Part shown: positions 17,324 through 25,908 of the stretch, one piece after another
Position numbering within the stretch: position 1 is the stretch's first letter
Layout of the letters: each line of letters begins with the position of its first letter
Assembly: GCF_020055675.1 (NCBI RefSeq)
Contig: NZ_JAIPUS010000008.1
Span: 62,001 to 126,000, forward strand
Reading direction: 5' to 3'
DNA: 64,000 bases
Source: Marivita sp.
GTDB taxonomy: Bacteria; Pseudomonadota; Alphaproteobacteria; Rhodobacterales; Rhodobacteraceae
The notes under the pieces: generated by a model
The model's database searches: none
Seen by the model: only the letters and a program-made list of their open reading frames with translations
What the model was told of the DNA's origin: nothing
Program-made: the position numbers and the translations under genes

Positions 17324-17940
17324 CGACCCGCATCACCGCGTTCCTGAATATCGGCGGCCCCGCGCTCTGGGTCATCGCCGGTTTGAGCATCGTCACCCTT
17401 GGCCTGATCCTGTGGAAGCTCTGGCGCCTGACGCTGCTGGGCGCGTGGCGGCGCGAGGCCACGGAACAGGCGGTGAGGCACTGGCAGAACGGCGACCCGG
17501 ATGCGGCAATTTCGGTGCTCGGGAAACGCGGCGGCCTTCGTGCCCGCGTCGTCCGGGCGGCGATGACCGCCACACGTACAATGCCGCAAGAGGATGCGCG
17601 CGACGAGACCGCCCGCGTCGCCCGTGGTGCGCTGATGGAGGCGGGCGGCGGTCTGCGCGCGCTTGACCTGATCGCCACCATTGCGCCGCTGGTGGGCCTT
17701 CTGGGCACCGTTCTTGGCATGATCGAAGCGTTCCAGGCCTTGCAGGACAGTGGCGCGCGCGCCGATCCGGCCGCCCTTGCCGGCGGCATCTGGGAGGCGC
17801 TTTTGACCACGGCCGCCGGCATGGCCGTGGCAATACCGGCCGCCATGGCGCTCAGCTGGTTCGACAGCGTCAACGACCGGCTGGCGCATGATTTCGACGA
17901 TCTCGCCATCCGGGTTCTGACCAAGGGGGGCAAGGTCTGA
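17320..17940 (+). CDS. exbB: MotA/TolQ/ExbB proton-channel family protein
   Basis: A 206-residue protein with a first membrane helix (PALWVIAGLSIVTLGLILW), a cytoplasmic loop of about 90 residues, and two further helices containing LDLIATIAPLVGLLGTVLGMIEAF and LLTTAAGMAVAIPAAMALSWF, the ExbB/TolQ signature. With ExbD it forms the motor that energises TonB for outer-membrane uptake. The ATG overlaps the preceding small gene by four bases; exbD starts one base after its stop. Its place between the B12 permease and tonB argues for a dedicated cobalamin system. Confidence 0.92.
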   Translation: MTTRITAFLNIGGPALWVIAGLSIVTLGLILWKLWRLTLLGAWRREATEQAVRHWQNGDPDAAISVLGKRGGLRARVVRAAMTATRTMPQEDARDETARVARGALMEAGGGLRALDLIATIAPLVGLLGTVLGMIEAFQALQDSGARADPAALAGGIWEALLTTAAGMAVAIPAAMALSWFDSVNDRLAHDFDDLAIRVLTKGGKV

Positions 17941-17941
17941 C

Positions 17942-18316
17942 ATGCTGGACCTCGCGCAACGAACACGCAGACGCCGCATCGGGCTGACCCCGATGATCGA
18001 CGTGGTGTTCCTGCTCCTGGTGTTCTTCATGCTCGCGGCGCGCTTCGGAATGACGGACGCGGTCCCGGTGTCGTTATCCGGCGGTGCCGCGCAACCCTAT
18101 GACGGGCCGCCGCGTCTTGTCACGATCCGCCCCGGCGGCATGTTGGTGAATGGCGTCGCAACGGACACCCTGGCAGAGACACTTGCACCGCTCATGGCCA
18201 CGCCGCAAGACGTCGTTATCCTGCGCGCGCGGGACGGCGCGTCGGTCCAGGATTTGCTGGACGCGATGGCGCTGTTGCGGGGCGCTGGCTGGTCCAATCT
18301 CGTGGTGGTGGAATGA
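17942..18316 (+). CDS. exbD: ExbD/TolR family protein, Asp-containing copy
   Basis: The 124-residue protein has a short basic N-terminus (RTRRRRIGLTPMID), one membrane helix VVFLLLVFFMLAARFG, and a periplasmic domain. The helix begins with the conserved Asp (P-M-I-D-V-V-F) that carries protons in ExbD, TolR and MotB. It follows exbB immediately and overlaps a second exbD by four bases. With the second copy, which has Asn at this position, it could form a mixed dimer inside the ExbB pentamer (inference). Confidence 0.92.
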   Translation: MLDLAQRTRRRRIGLTPMIDVVFLLLVFFMLAARFGMTDAVPVSLSGGAAQPYDGPPRLVTIRPGGMLVNGVATDTLAETLAPLMATPQDVVILRARDGASVQDLLDAMALLRGAGWSNLVVVE

Positions 18317-18699
18317 GACGCCGCACACTGATATCCCCGCGTCCCCGCCGTCCGCCGCGCGAACCGGTGGTGCCAATGATCAACGTGGTGTTTTTGTTGC
18401 TGATCTTTTTCCTGATGACAGCGCAAATCTCCCCATCGGCGCCGTTCGACATCGACCTGCCCCGCGCGGTCGGAGAAGAGGATGCCGGGGATGCCGCCCT
18501 GCATGTCAGCGCACGGGGTGCGATTGCCTTTGACCAGGCGCGCGGAGACGCGGCTTTGGCGCTGGCGGCGCAGCACGGCACTGGACCTTTGCGCCTGCAG
18601 GCAGACGCGGCACTGCCCGCGGCCACGCTCGCGCGCATCCTTGCTCAATTGTCCGACCTTGGCGCGTCAGAGGTCGAAATCGTGACGGAGGCGCAATGA
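18313..18699 (+). CDS. exbD: ExbD/TolR family protein, Asn variant
   Basis: The 128-residue second ExbD has the same layout as the first: basic N-terminus, a single helix NVVFLLLIFFLMTAQ and a periplasmic domain of about 90 residues. At the conserved proton-carrying position the codon is AAC (V-P-M-I-N-V-V-F), so Asp is replaced by Asn. By knowledge of ExbD/TolR, an Asp-to-Asn change abolishes function in a homodimer. The gene is intact, overlaps its neighbours on both sides by four bases and has normal codon use, so it is probably a functional partner and not a pseudogene. Confidence 0.9.
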   Translation: MRRRTLISPRPRRPPREPVVPMINVVFLLLIFFLMTAQISPSAPFDIDLPRAVGEEDAGDAALHVSARGAIAFDQARGDAALALAAQHGTGPLRLQADAALPAATLARILAQLSDLGASEVEIVTEAQ

Positions 18700-19532
18700 T
18701 CCGGCTGCTGGAAATCATGGCGTTCCTTGCGCTGTCCAGCGTGCTTCACGCTGCGACGGTGTTCTGGACACCGCCAAGCTCCGGTGGCAGCGGCGGAGGG
18801 GATGACGGCGCGGCGCGGCTCACGCTCCAGGCGGCCCGCCCGTCACTTGCCGCGATGGTCGAGGATTGGGATCGCCCGCCAGACGTCAGTGCCGCACCGG
18901 CCCTGAAACGCCCCACGACACCGCCCACGCCGACAGGACATGTCACGCCAGAGGCCCGGCGCGCGCCCGACGTGCAGGCAATGCCTGTCCCGCAGGCACC
19001 GGACAGGCCCGCTCTTGCACCCGCAGCGAACGCGTTACCGGTGGTCGACCTCAGCCCCGCAGCCACGCCGATCGCGCCCACTGCCTCCCCGCGTCCCGAA
19101 CGCCGGCCTGACCAGCCCGTGGACCGCGCCGCGCCCGCGCCGCAAAAAGCGCAAAGCGCACCGCAGAAACCGCAAAAGGCCGAAGGGCGCGGAGCAAATA
19201 ATAGCGCAGCCCCGGTACGGGCGGCACCCGAAGCCCCCGGACCGTCCAAGGCCCAGCGCGCAAGGCTGCAACAGCAATGGGGCGCGCAGATCACCGCCGC
19301 GTTGCGGCGTGCGCATCGTCCACCACGCGGCGTGCCCGGAACCACACAGCTCATGATCGTGATCACACCGGCAGGGCGCGTGACCGGCGTGTCGGTGACA
19401 GCATCCTCGGGCAGCCCCCGTCTCGATCAATCCGCAATAGCGGCTGTCAAACGCGCCCGCTTTCCGCGCGCGCCGAAAGGGCTTTCGGACTCGAGCTATC
19501 GCTTCAGTCAGCGCCTGACCGTCTCGCGCTGA
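18696..19532 (+). CDS. tonB: TonB-family energy transducer
   Basis: The 278-residue protein has an N-terminal membrane helix (LLEIMAFLALSSVLHAATVFW), a long Pro/Ala-rich periplasmic linker (residues about 60-185) and a C-terminal TonB domain. The latter includes ITAALRRAHRPPRG, TQLMIVITPAGRVTGVSVTASSGSPRLDQSAIAAVKRARFP in outline, ending SYRFSQRLTVSR. It would connect the ExbBD motor to a TonB-dependent cobalamin receptor. No receptor gene is in the window. It overlaps the second exbD by four bases and ends the operon. Confidence 0.93.
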   Translation: MIRLLEIMAFLALSSVLHAATVFWTPPSSGGSGGGDDGAARLTLQAARPSLAAMVEDWDRPPDVSAAPALKRPTTPPTPTGHVTPEARRAPDVQAMPVPQAPDRPALAPAANALPVVDLSPAATPIAPTASPRPERRPDQPVDRAAPAPQKAQSAPQKPQKAEGRGANNSAAPVRAAPEAPGPSKAQRARLQQQWGAQITAALRRAHRPPRGVPGTTQLMIVITPAGRVTGVSVTASSGSPRLDQSAIAAVKRARFPRAPKGLSDSSYRFSQRLTVSR

Positions 19533-19855
19533 CCTGGCGCCTTCATCACGGCGGATACATCCAAAGCGCCCCGAAGATCGGCACCCCCTCGACGCCACCC
19601 CGTCACTTTCTGCCACAGCACATCCTGGACGCAGGAAAGCGCCCCTCCCTTCTGCACGACGCAGCCCAGGAAAACGGAGCGACGGACCCCCTGTGGCGAA
19701 AGGGTCATCCGTCCCTGGCCCCGAATCGCAGCGACGTCTTCGACCGGATCCAGCGTGTCGCCATCAGCCGATTCCGCAAAGGTCAGCACGGACCCATGCT
19801 CGGTACATGTTTCGAAAATGCACAGGCTTTCATCGTTTTTCCCGGAACATGACAC
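19508..19855 (-). CDS. uncertain hypothetical protein, cysteine-containing
   Basis: A 115-codon frame with a GTG start (at 19855), convergent with tonB and overlapping its 3' end by 25 bases. The predicted protein has five cysteines, including CSGKNDESLC and ETC near the N-terminus, and no membrane helix or known motif. Third positions are only moderately G/C-rich and there is no strong ribosome-binding site, so it may be a chance frame. The alternative is that 19533-20046 is simply the tonB downstream region and the DUF1127 promoter region. Confidence 0.3.
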   Translation of the reverse strand: MSCSGKNDESLCIFETCTEHGSVLTFAESADGDTLDPVEDVAAIRGQGRMTLSPQGVRRSVFLGCVVQKGGALSCVQDVLWQKVTGWRRGGADLRGALDVSAVMKAPGQRETVRR

Positions 19856-19973
19856 TTGCGCCAGAGTCTAGTCACCCAGTTGCCTCGTTCCGAGCGCGCA
19901 TGGGTCGAAACGCACAAAATTAAACCATTCGGTCTATGCAAATGCTGCATAGCAGCGTTGAGACAAAAGAGGA

Positions 19974-20001
19974 TTGTGCATGCGCAGCATTTGCCTATCT
20001 T
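19974..20001 (+). promoter_or_regulatory. candidate stress (RpoH-type) promoter of the DUF1127-CcsR unit
   Basis: TTGTGC (19974-19979) and TATCTT (19996-20001) are 16 bases apart and would start transcription about 40 bases before the DUF1127 ATG. In Rhodobacter the orthologous unit is driven by RpoHI/RpoHII, hence the label. A 7-bp inverted repeat CTATGCA-AATGC-TGCATAG (19934-19952) lies just upstream and may bind a regulator. Confidence 0.4.
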
Positions 20002-20046
20002 CATAACAAGCGAACGGAAACACACATATTCGAACAGAGCAGACAC

Positions 20047-20265
20047 ATGGCATACGAAACCAACAGCATCGGCGGCGTCGGCACGGGTCTCATGACCCGC
20101 CTGAACGCGCTGATCGCAGAATATCGCGGCAAGGCGGCGCGCCGCAAGATTTACCGCGAGACGGTGCAAGAATTGGAGTCATTGTCCGCGCGCGATCTGA
20201 GCGACCTCGGATTGAACCGGAGTGAAATCCGCCGTATCGCGTATCAGGCTGCCTACGAAGCCTGA
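20047..20265 (+). CDS. DUF1127 small protein (CcaF1-like)
   Basis: A 72-residue basic protein whose second half is the DUF1127 domain: RKIYRETVQELESLSARDLSDLGLNRSEIRRIAYQAAY. In Rhodobacter sphaeroides the equivalent gene (CcaF1) encodes a small RNA-binding protein co-transcribed with the CcsR small RNAs that follow it, expressed under singlet-oxygen and heat stress. The same arrangement is seen here, with four CcsR-like hairpins 49-227 bases downstream. The ATG at 20047 matches the family; an earlier in-frame ATG at 19936 lies upstream of the promoter and is not used. Confidence 0.88.
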   Translation: MAYETNSIGGVGTGLMTRLNALIAEYRGKAARRKIYRETVQELESLSARDLSDLGLNRSEIRRIAYQAAYEA

Positions 20266-20313
20266 GCAGAATTCGGTGAGCATGGCCGTAACAGGCCCCT
20301 CGCCAACACAGAT

Positions 20314-20345
20314 CGGACGCCGTTTCCTCCTCCCTCGGCGCTCCG
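20314..20345 (+). ncRNA. CcsR/cuckoo-type small RNA hairpin 1
   Basis: Stem CGGA-CGCCG (20314-20322) pairs with CGGCG-c-TCCG (20336-20345) with one bulged base, presenting the loop TTTCCTCCTCCCT. The CCTCCTCCC loop is the hallmark of the CcsR RNAs, which can pair with Shine-Dalgarno-like GGAGG sequences. Confidence 0.72.
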
Positions 20346-20350
20346 AATAT

Positions 20351-20387
20351 GACGGTGGCACCTCTCCTCCTCCCTGGTGTCACCGTC
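20351..20387 (+). ncRNA. CcsR/cuckoo-type small RNA hairpin 2
   Basis: A 12-bp stem GACGGTGGCACC (20351-20362) with GGTGTCACCGTC (20376-20387), one G-U pair, exposes the loop TCTCCTCCTCCCT. It is the most regular of the four copies. Confidence 0.78.
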
Positions 20388-20420
20388 TTGAAATTCCGGA
20401 CTTTTCGGTCCGAACGGAAT

Positions 20421-20449
20421 CGGCATCCTCTCCTCCTCCCTGGATGTCG
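20421..20449 (+). ncRNA. CcsR/cuckoo-type small RNA hairpin 3
   Basis: An 8-bp stem CGGCATCC (20421-20428) with GGATGTCG (20442-20449) exposes the same 13-base loop as hairpin 2. A separate helper hairpin, CGGAC-TTTTCG-GTCCG, lies just before it at 20397-20412, as in CcsR RNAs that have two stem-loops. Confidence 0.74.
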
Positions 20450-20457
20450 TGAACTGG

Positions 20458-20497
20458 AACGGTGGTGCCTCTCCTCCCTTGGCACCACCGTTTTTTC
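20458..20497 (+). ncRNA. CcsR/cuckoo-type small RNA hairpin 4 with intrinsic terminator
   Basis: A perfect 12-bp stem AACGGTGGTGCC (20458-20469) with GGCACCACCGTT (20481-20492) encloses TCTCCTCCCTT, a slightly shorter CCTCCC loop, and is followed by a T-run. It therefore acts both as the last RNA of the array and as the rho-independent terminator of the DUF1127-CcsR transcript. Confidence 0.78.
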
Positions 20498-20503
20498 GTC
20501 TGT

Positions 20504-20590
20504 CGGTGGACCGCGCTTCGAAGCGCGGTTCGACGGGATTTCGAAATCCCGTGCCCAAGGCCCTTCGAAGGGCCTTCGCCCCGGACCACC
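20504..20590 (+). repeat. triple-palindrome (TTCGAA-centred) repeat, copy 1
   Basis: After CGGTGGAC come three perfect 20-bp palindromes: ACCGCGCTTCGAAGCGCGGT (20510-20529), ACGGGATTTCGAAATCCCGT (20533-20552) and AAGGCCCTTCGAAGGGCCTT (20557-20576), with axes 23-24 bp apart. Short outer arms GGTGG (20505-20509) and CCACC (20586-20590) could close them into a cloverleaf. It lies between the CcsR terminator and valS; a second copy follows valS. Confidence 0.85.
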
Positions 20591-20697
20591 CGATTTTCAC
20601 ACATCCCTTGGGTTTTCCTTTCCCCGACCATTCGCTAGATGAAGCGGGACGGAACATTTGCCGCGGTCTGCTGCGGCACAACAGCGGGATTTACCCC

Positions 20698-23600
20698 ATG
20701 GCGATGGAAAAGACATTCGACGCGCAGGCCGCCGAAGCGCGGCTCTACAAGGCGTGGGAAGACAGCGGTGCCTTCAAGGCCGGTGCAAATGCCAAGCGCG
20801 AGGACAGCTTCTGCGTGATGATCCCGCCGCCGAACGTGACCGGCTCGCTGCATATGGGACATGCCTTCAACAACACGCTTCAGGATATCCTTGTGCGCTG
20901 GCACCGGATGCGCGGCTTTGACACGCTGTGGCAGCCGGGCACCGATCACGCGGGCATCGCGACGCAGATGGTGACCGAACGCGAGATGGCCGCCAATGGC
21001 GAACCGGCTCGCGTCGAGATGGGGCGCGACGCGTTCCTGGACCGGGTTTGGGAGCAAAAGGTCAAATCGCGCGGGACCATCATCGGGCAATTGAAGCGCC
21101 TTGGTGCATCCTGCGACTGGTCACGCGAAGCCTTCACCATGGGCGGGGCTGCGGGCGACCCGGACAGGGACAGCGGCGCGCCGAATTTCCACGACGCGGT
21201 GATCAAGGTCTTTGTCGACATGTACGACAAGGGCCTGATCTATCGCGGCAAGCGGCTGGTCAATTGGGACCCGCACTTCGAGACCGCGATCTCGGACCTC
21301 GAAGTCGAAAACACCGAAGTCCCCGGCCACATGTGGCATTTCAAGTACCCGCTCGCGGGCGGTGCGACCTACACCTATGTCGAGAAAGACGCAGAGGGGA
21401 ACATCGTGCTCGAGGAAGAGCGCGACTATATCTCCATCGCCACGACGCGCCCCGAAACCATGCTGGGCGACGGCGCGGTTGCGGTTCACCCGTCAGATGA
21501 GCGTTATGCACCAATCGTCGGGACGCTCTGCGAGATCCCGGTTGGCCCGAAAGAGCATCGCCGCCTGATCCCGATCATCACCGACGCCTACCCCGACCCC
21601 ACTTTCGGATCGGGGGCCGTCAAGATCACCGGCGCGCATGACTTCAACGATTACGGGGTTGCCAAGCGTGCCGGCATTCCGTGTTATCGCCTAATGACCA
21701 CCACGGCGCAGATGCGCGACGACGGGGCGTCCTATGCCGAAGCGGCCGAGATCGCGGGCGCGGTTGCGCGCGGCGAGCGGACCTTGGATGAGACGGAGAC
21801 CGACGCGCTCAACCTCGTCCCGGATCACCTGCGCGGGCTCGACCGGTTCGAGGCGCGCAGCCGCGTGGTCGAAGAGATCACCGCCGAAGGCCTCGCCGTC
21901 ATGGTCCCCGCCACCGATCCGAGATTGGGGTCCCCCACGGCGCCGGACGCCCCTGAAGAGGGCGGCGCCCCCCGCGATGAGGCGTTGGTGCCCCAGGTCG
22001 AGGCCAAGCCGATCATGCAGCCTTTCGGAGACCGGTCCAAGGTGGTGATCGAGCCGATGCTCACCGACCAGTGGTTCGTCGACGCCGAAAAGATCGTCGG
22101 CCCCGCGCTGGACGCCGTGCGCTCGGGTGAGGTCAAAATCGTGCCGGAGTCCGGCGAGCGGACCTATTACCACTGGCTGGAAAACATCGAACCATGGTGC
22201 ATCTCGCGCCAGCTTTGGTGGGGGCACCAGATCCCGGTCTGGTACGGGTTCGACCTTGCGCGCGAAGGCTTCCGCGACGACGAAGGTGATGGCGCCCTTG
22301 ACCTGGTGGAGATGGGCCGCCTGCTCAGCGCGCAGGCCCTGCCCAAGGGCAGCGAACAGCACCACGCGGCGGCCAGCTTTGATGACCTGCAAGGCCGGTT
22401 TGCGGATGTATTGGCGGATCTGCCGACACCGCTGAACCACGCGCGGTTGGTCGAGGTGTCCGATCGCGCGGAGGCATCAGAGCAGTTGGCCGCGAGCCTC
22501 GCCAACTACGAGGCGCATGACCAGGACCCGACCAAGCTGGTCTATCCCGTCTGGCAAGACCCCGACGTGCTCGACACGTGGTTCTCCTCCGGTCTTTGGC
22601 CGATCGGGACGCTGGGTTGGCCGGAAGAGACGCCGGAACTGGCCCGGTATTTCCCGACAAGCGTCCTGGTCACCGGGCAGGACATCCTGTTTTTCTGGGT
22701 CGCCCGGATGATGATGATGCAATTGGCGGTGGTCGACCAAGTGCCCTTCAAGGACGTCTACCTGCACGGGCTCGTGCGCGACGCCAAGGGCAAGAAGATG
22801 TCCAAGTCGTTGGGCAACGTGGTTGACCCGCTTGAAATCATCGACGATTACGGCGCGGATGCGCTGCGCTTTACAAATGCGGCGATGGCCTCGCTGGGCG
22901 GAGTGCTGAAACTCGACCTGCAACGCATCGCGGGCTACCGAAATTTCGGCACCAAGCTGTGGAATGCCACGCGCTTTGCAGAGATGAACGGCGTGTTCGA
23001 GACCCGCACATCCAACGCCGACATGCCCAAGGCCACCACAACGGTGAACACCTGGATCATCGGCGAAACCGCTCGCGTGCGGGCTGACGTGGATGCCGCG
23101 CTGGAGGCCTATCGTTTCGACGACGCGGCGGCGGCGCTCTATCGCTTTGTCTGGGGCAAGGTCTGTGACTGGTACGTCGAATTCTCCAAGCCGCTGCTGC
23201 TCGACGACGGCCCGCAAACCGCAGAAACCAAGGAAACAATGGCCTGGGTCATCGACCAGTGCCTGATCCTGCTGCACCCGATCATGCCCTTCATCACCGA
23301 AGAACTCTGGTCGGTGACCGGGCAACACGACAGCATGCTGGTCCATGCCGATTGGCCCGCCTACGGGACCGATCTGATCGACGCCGAGGCCGATCTCGAA
23401 ATGAACTGGGTGATCGGGCTGATCGAGGGCATCCGCTCGGCGCGTCAGCAGATGCATGTTCCAGTGGGTCTTTACCTGCCGCTGGTGGTCAAGGATATGG
23501 ACGATGCCGCCAGCGCGGCATGGGACCGCAACGAGGTGCTGATCAAACGCTTGGCCCGTATCGATGAGCTGACCCCGGTCGACAGCTTTCCCAAGGGGAG

Positions 23601-23865
23601 CGCCACGGTTCCGGTTGATGGCGCGACCTTCGGTCTGCCGCTGGCTGACATCATAGATGTCGCAGCGGAAAAGGACCGGCTGCACAAGTCGCTCGAGAAG
23701 CTGGAAAAGGAAATCGGCGGGATGACCGGACGGTTGAACAACCCCAAGTTCGTCCAGAGCGCACCAGAAGAGGTTGTGGCCGAGACACGCGCCAATCTTG
23801 CAGCCCGCAAAGATGAGGCGGAAAAGCTGCGCGATGCCTTGAACCGGCTGGCTGAAATTGGGTGA
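20698..23865 (+). CDS. valS: valyl-tRNA synthetase
   Basis: A 1055-residue class I synthetase charging tRNA-Val. [15 protein letters not shown] contains the HIGH-type motif near residue 45, the editing domain includes [11 protein letters not shown]-like [14 protein letters not shown], and [16 protein letters not shown] is the KMSKS loop. A C-terminal coiled coil ([19 protein letters not shown]) is typical. Length is at the upper end for ValS; acidic insertions around residues 420-450 and 520-610 account for it. The ATG at 20698 is preferred; ATG 20704 is possible. The long upstream open frame runs through the palindromic repeat and is not part of the protein. Confidence 0.96.
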   Translation: MAMEKTFDAQAAEARLYKAWEDSGAFKAGANAKREDSFCVMIPPPNVTGSLHMGHAFNNTLQDILVRWHRMRGFDTLWQPGTDHAGIATQMVTEREMAANGEPARVEMGRDAFLDRVWEQKVKSRGTIIGQLKRLGASCDWSREAFTMGGAAGDPDRDSGAPNFHDAVIKVFVDMYDKGLIYRGKRLVNWDPHFETAISDLEVENTEVPGHMWHFKYPLAGGATYTYVEKDAEGNIVLEEERDYISIATTRPETMLGDGAVAVHPSDERYAPIVGTLCEIPVGPKEHRRLIPIITDAYPDPTFGSGAVKITGAHDFNDYGVAKRAGIPCYRLMTTTAQMRDDGASYAEAAEIAGAVARGERTLDETETDALNLVPDHLRGLDRFEARSRVVEEITAEGLAVMVPATDPRLGSPTAPDAPEEGGAPRDEALVPQVEAKPIMQPFGDRSKVVIEPMLTDQWFVDAEKIVGPALDAVRSGEVKIVPESGERTYYHWLENIEPWCISRQLWWGHQIPVWYGFDLAREGFRDDEGDGALDLVEMGRLLSAQALPKGSEQHHAAASFDDLQGRFADVLADLPTPLNHARLVEVSDRAEASEQLAASLANYEAHDQDPTKLVYPVWQDPDVLDTWFSSGLWPIGTLGWPEETPELARYFPTSVLVTGQDILFFWVARMMMMQLAVVDQVPFKDVYLHGLVRDAKGKKMSKSLGNVVDPLEIIDDYGADALRFTNAAMASLGGVLKLDLQRIAGYRNFGTKLWNATRFAEMNGVFETRTSNADMPKATTTVNTWIIGETARVRADVDAALEAYRFDDAAAALYRFVWGKVCDWYVEFSKPLLLDDGPQTAETKETMAWVIDQCLILLHPIMPFITEELWSVTGQHDSMLVHADWPAYGTDLIDAEADLEMNWVIGLIEGIRSARQQMHVPVGLYLPLVVKDMDDAASAAWDRNEVLIKRLARIDELTPVDSFPKGSATVPVDGATFGLPLADIIDVAAEKDRLHKSLEKLEKEIGGMTGRLNNPKFVQSAPEEVVAETRANLAARKDEAEKLRDALNRLAEIG

Positions 23866-24210
23866 TGTGACACGGGGGCAAACAGGCCATACCGCCCCCC
23901 CCAGCCGGGTATGTCCGGGTAAGCAGGATGCCTGCGATCCTGCAGCTTGCTATAGAAGAGGCGTCACCCGAAGGGGCATGACCGTCCTCCTGCTTGCACG
24001 GCGGGGGACATCTCCCGGACCTGTAACCCGGATCGGGCCTTGTGTGACCGCTGTGTGACCGGTCTCTCATGGTTTGCCCCCGGTGCCGGGGCATGATGAG
24101 GCACAAGGTGCTGTCAGTCGCGCTGTCGGAGTGATCCTCTCCCTCCGCTTGAGGCGCATCGTGCCACTCTGTCTGACGGACAGGCATCAAGACGTCGAAA
24201 AGGACCCGGG
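23866..24210. other. valS-trkH intergenic region
   Basis: No gene is visible in this 345-base part between the converging valS and trkH genes. It begins with a likely valS transcription end, the inverted repeat GCAGGAT...ATCCTGC (about 23926-23946), which lacks a T-run. The rest is unstructured GC-rich sequence leading into the second triple-palindrome repeat. Confidence 0.5.
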
Positions 24211-24282
24211 CGGTGGACGGGCTTTCGAAAGCCCGTGCGACGCGGTTTCGAAACCGCGTTTCAAACCCGTTCAAACGGGCTT
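24211..24282 (+). repeat. triple-palindrome (TTCGAA-centred) repeat, copy 2
   Basis: The element again starts CGGTGGAC, followed by perfect palindromes ACGGGCTTTCGAAAGCCCGT (24217-24236) and ACGCGGTTTCGAAACCGCGT (24240-24259) and an imperfect third, AAACCCGTTCAAACGGGCTT (24263-24282), with axes 23 bp apart. Stem sequences differ from copy 1 while the architecture and centres are kept, so the structure seems to be what is conserved. Confidence 0.82.
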
Positions 24283-24298
24283 GCGCACGGGTGCCGCG

Positions 24299-25750
24299 TC
24301 AGGCTCTCCAGAAACTGACGGTGACAAGGGCATAGACCGCCAGAAGTTCAAGCCGGCCCAAGAGCATCCCAAGTGACAGCATCCATTTGGCGGTATCGTT
24401 CAACCCGCCGAAATTGCCAGACGGACCAATCTCGGGCCCGAGGCCGGGGCCGATATTGGCAAGAGCCGCCGCCGCGCCCGAGACGGAGGTGATCAAATCC
24501 AGCCCCGTCATGCCAAGCGCAACGGACAGGACACCCAGAGTCACCACGAAGAACACAAAGAACGAGATCACCGAGTTCAGCACTTCCTCTCCGACCGGTC
24601 GGCCATCATATCGCGGCATGAAGACGCCATGCGGTGTGCGAACCTTGCGCAATTGCACGCCGATCGACGCGAAAAGAAGCTGGTAGCGGAACACCTTGAT
24701 CGAACAGGCGGTCGATCCGGCGCATCCCCCGATCAGGCCGATAAAAAAGAACACCGCCACCGCCAACGGCCCCCAAAGCCCGTAATCCTGCGACGCATAG
24801 CCCGTCCCGGTGATAATCGAGACGACGTTGAACAGCGTTTTTCGCAGCATTTCTTCGGTCTGCACGCCCATGGACAGCGCGCGCCATGCCACCAGAACCG
24901 CGACGAGAACCGCCACGGTCCCGAAAAACGCACGGATTTGCCTGTCCTTGAGCAGCGGTTTGGCCGAGCGAGTCGCGGTCAGCTGGACGTAGCGCACAAA
25001 TGGCAGCGCCGCGAGCAGCATGAAGATGGCGGCCATGTATTCGACCATCGGGTTGAAAGCCCCGAAAGAGGCGTCGTAATTGGCAAACCCGCCGGTGGCG
25101 ATGGTTGTCATGGCATGCACCGTGGCATCGAACACCCCCATACCCGCAACCCCGTAGGATACGGCGCAAGCCAAAGTGAGACCGACATAGATCGTTGAAA
25201 TTGAAGCGGAAATTTCGGTGGCCCGCGGCAGGATCTTGCCCATCGTGTCGAAGGATTCGGTGCGGAAGATCTGCATCCCTCCGACTCGTAATTCGGGCAG
25301 GAACACCATCGCCACCACAATGATCCCGATTCCGCCGAGCCACTGCAGAAGTCCGCGCCAGAGCAACAGCCCCTTTGGCAGCGCCTCAAGCCCCGACAAT
25401 ACCGTCGAACCTGTGGTTGTCAGCCCTGACATCGCCTCGAAAAACGCATCGACAAATCGCGCCTCGGTCGCGCCAAGAACAAAAGGCAGCGCGCCGAAGA
25501 TCGGCAAGATGAGCCAGACACCGGTGGTCAGCAGAAAGGTCTGCTGGATCGACAGCCCTTGCTTTACTCCATTGGCCGAAGCCAGCGCCATCAGGCCGCC
25601 GGAAAACATGGTCAGAACAGAGCTTTGCAGGAAAACGTACCATTCGCCGCGCCCTTCGGCGATGTCGACCAGCATCGGCAAAAGCATGGTTGCCCCGAGA
25701 ACGGCAACCAGCAATCCAATCACATAGGCCACGGGACGGATATCGAACAT
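24299..25750 (-). CDS. trkH: TrkH-family potassium uptake protein
   Basis: A 483-residue membrane protein with four repeated M-P-M segments. Selectivity-filter regions include SGLTTTGSTVLSG (first), TIATGGFANYD (second), ITGTGYASQDYG (third) and SGAAAALANIGPGLGPEIGP (fourth), matching TrkH/KtrB potassium translocases. It would work with a cytoplasmic TrkA gating protein encoded elsewhere. It is monocistronic, convergent with valS, and its stop is 17 bases from the second palindromic repeat. Topology and filter motifs make the assignment firm. Confidence 0.94.
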   Translation of the reverse strand: MFDIRPVAYVIGLLVAVLGATMLLPMLVDIAEGRGEWYVFLQSSVLTMFSGGLMALASANGVKQGLSIQQTFLLTTGVWLILPIFGALPFVLGATEARFVDAFFEAMSGLTTTGSTVLSGLEALPKGLLLWRGLLQWLGGIGIIVVAMVFLPELRVGGMQIFRTESFDTMGKILPRATEISASISTIYVGLTLACAVSYGVAGMGVFDATVHAMTTIATGGFANYDASFGAFNPMVEYMAAIFMLLAALPFVRYVQLTATRSAKPLLKDRQIRAFFGTVAVLVAVLVAWRALSMGVQTEEMLRKTLFNVVSIITGTGYASQDYGLWGPLAVAVFFFIGLIGGCAGSTACSIKVFRYQLLFASIGVQLRKVRTPHGVFMPRYDGRPVGEEVLNSVISFFVFFVVTLGVLSVALGMTGLDLITSVSGAAAALANIGPGLGPEIGPSGNFGGLNDTAKWMLSLGMLLGRLELLAVYALVTVSFWRA

Positions 25751-25908
25751 GAGGGCTACCGTTGGCCCCCCCGTTGCAGGCTGTCAAGCATCGACGCGGA
25801 ATGTTCCATGAAGATACGCCCGGAAAAACGGGCGCGGAAAATGGCACCCGGGTTCGCCGCAGGCCGGTTGGGGGATCACCATCTGGGTGCCCCCCGCCCC
25901 CGCCGCTC

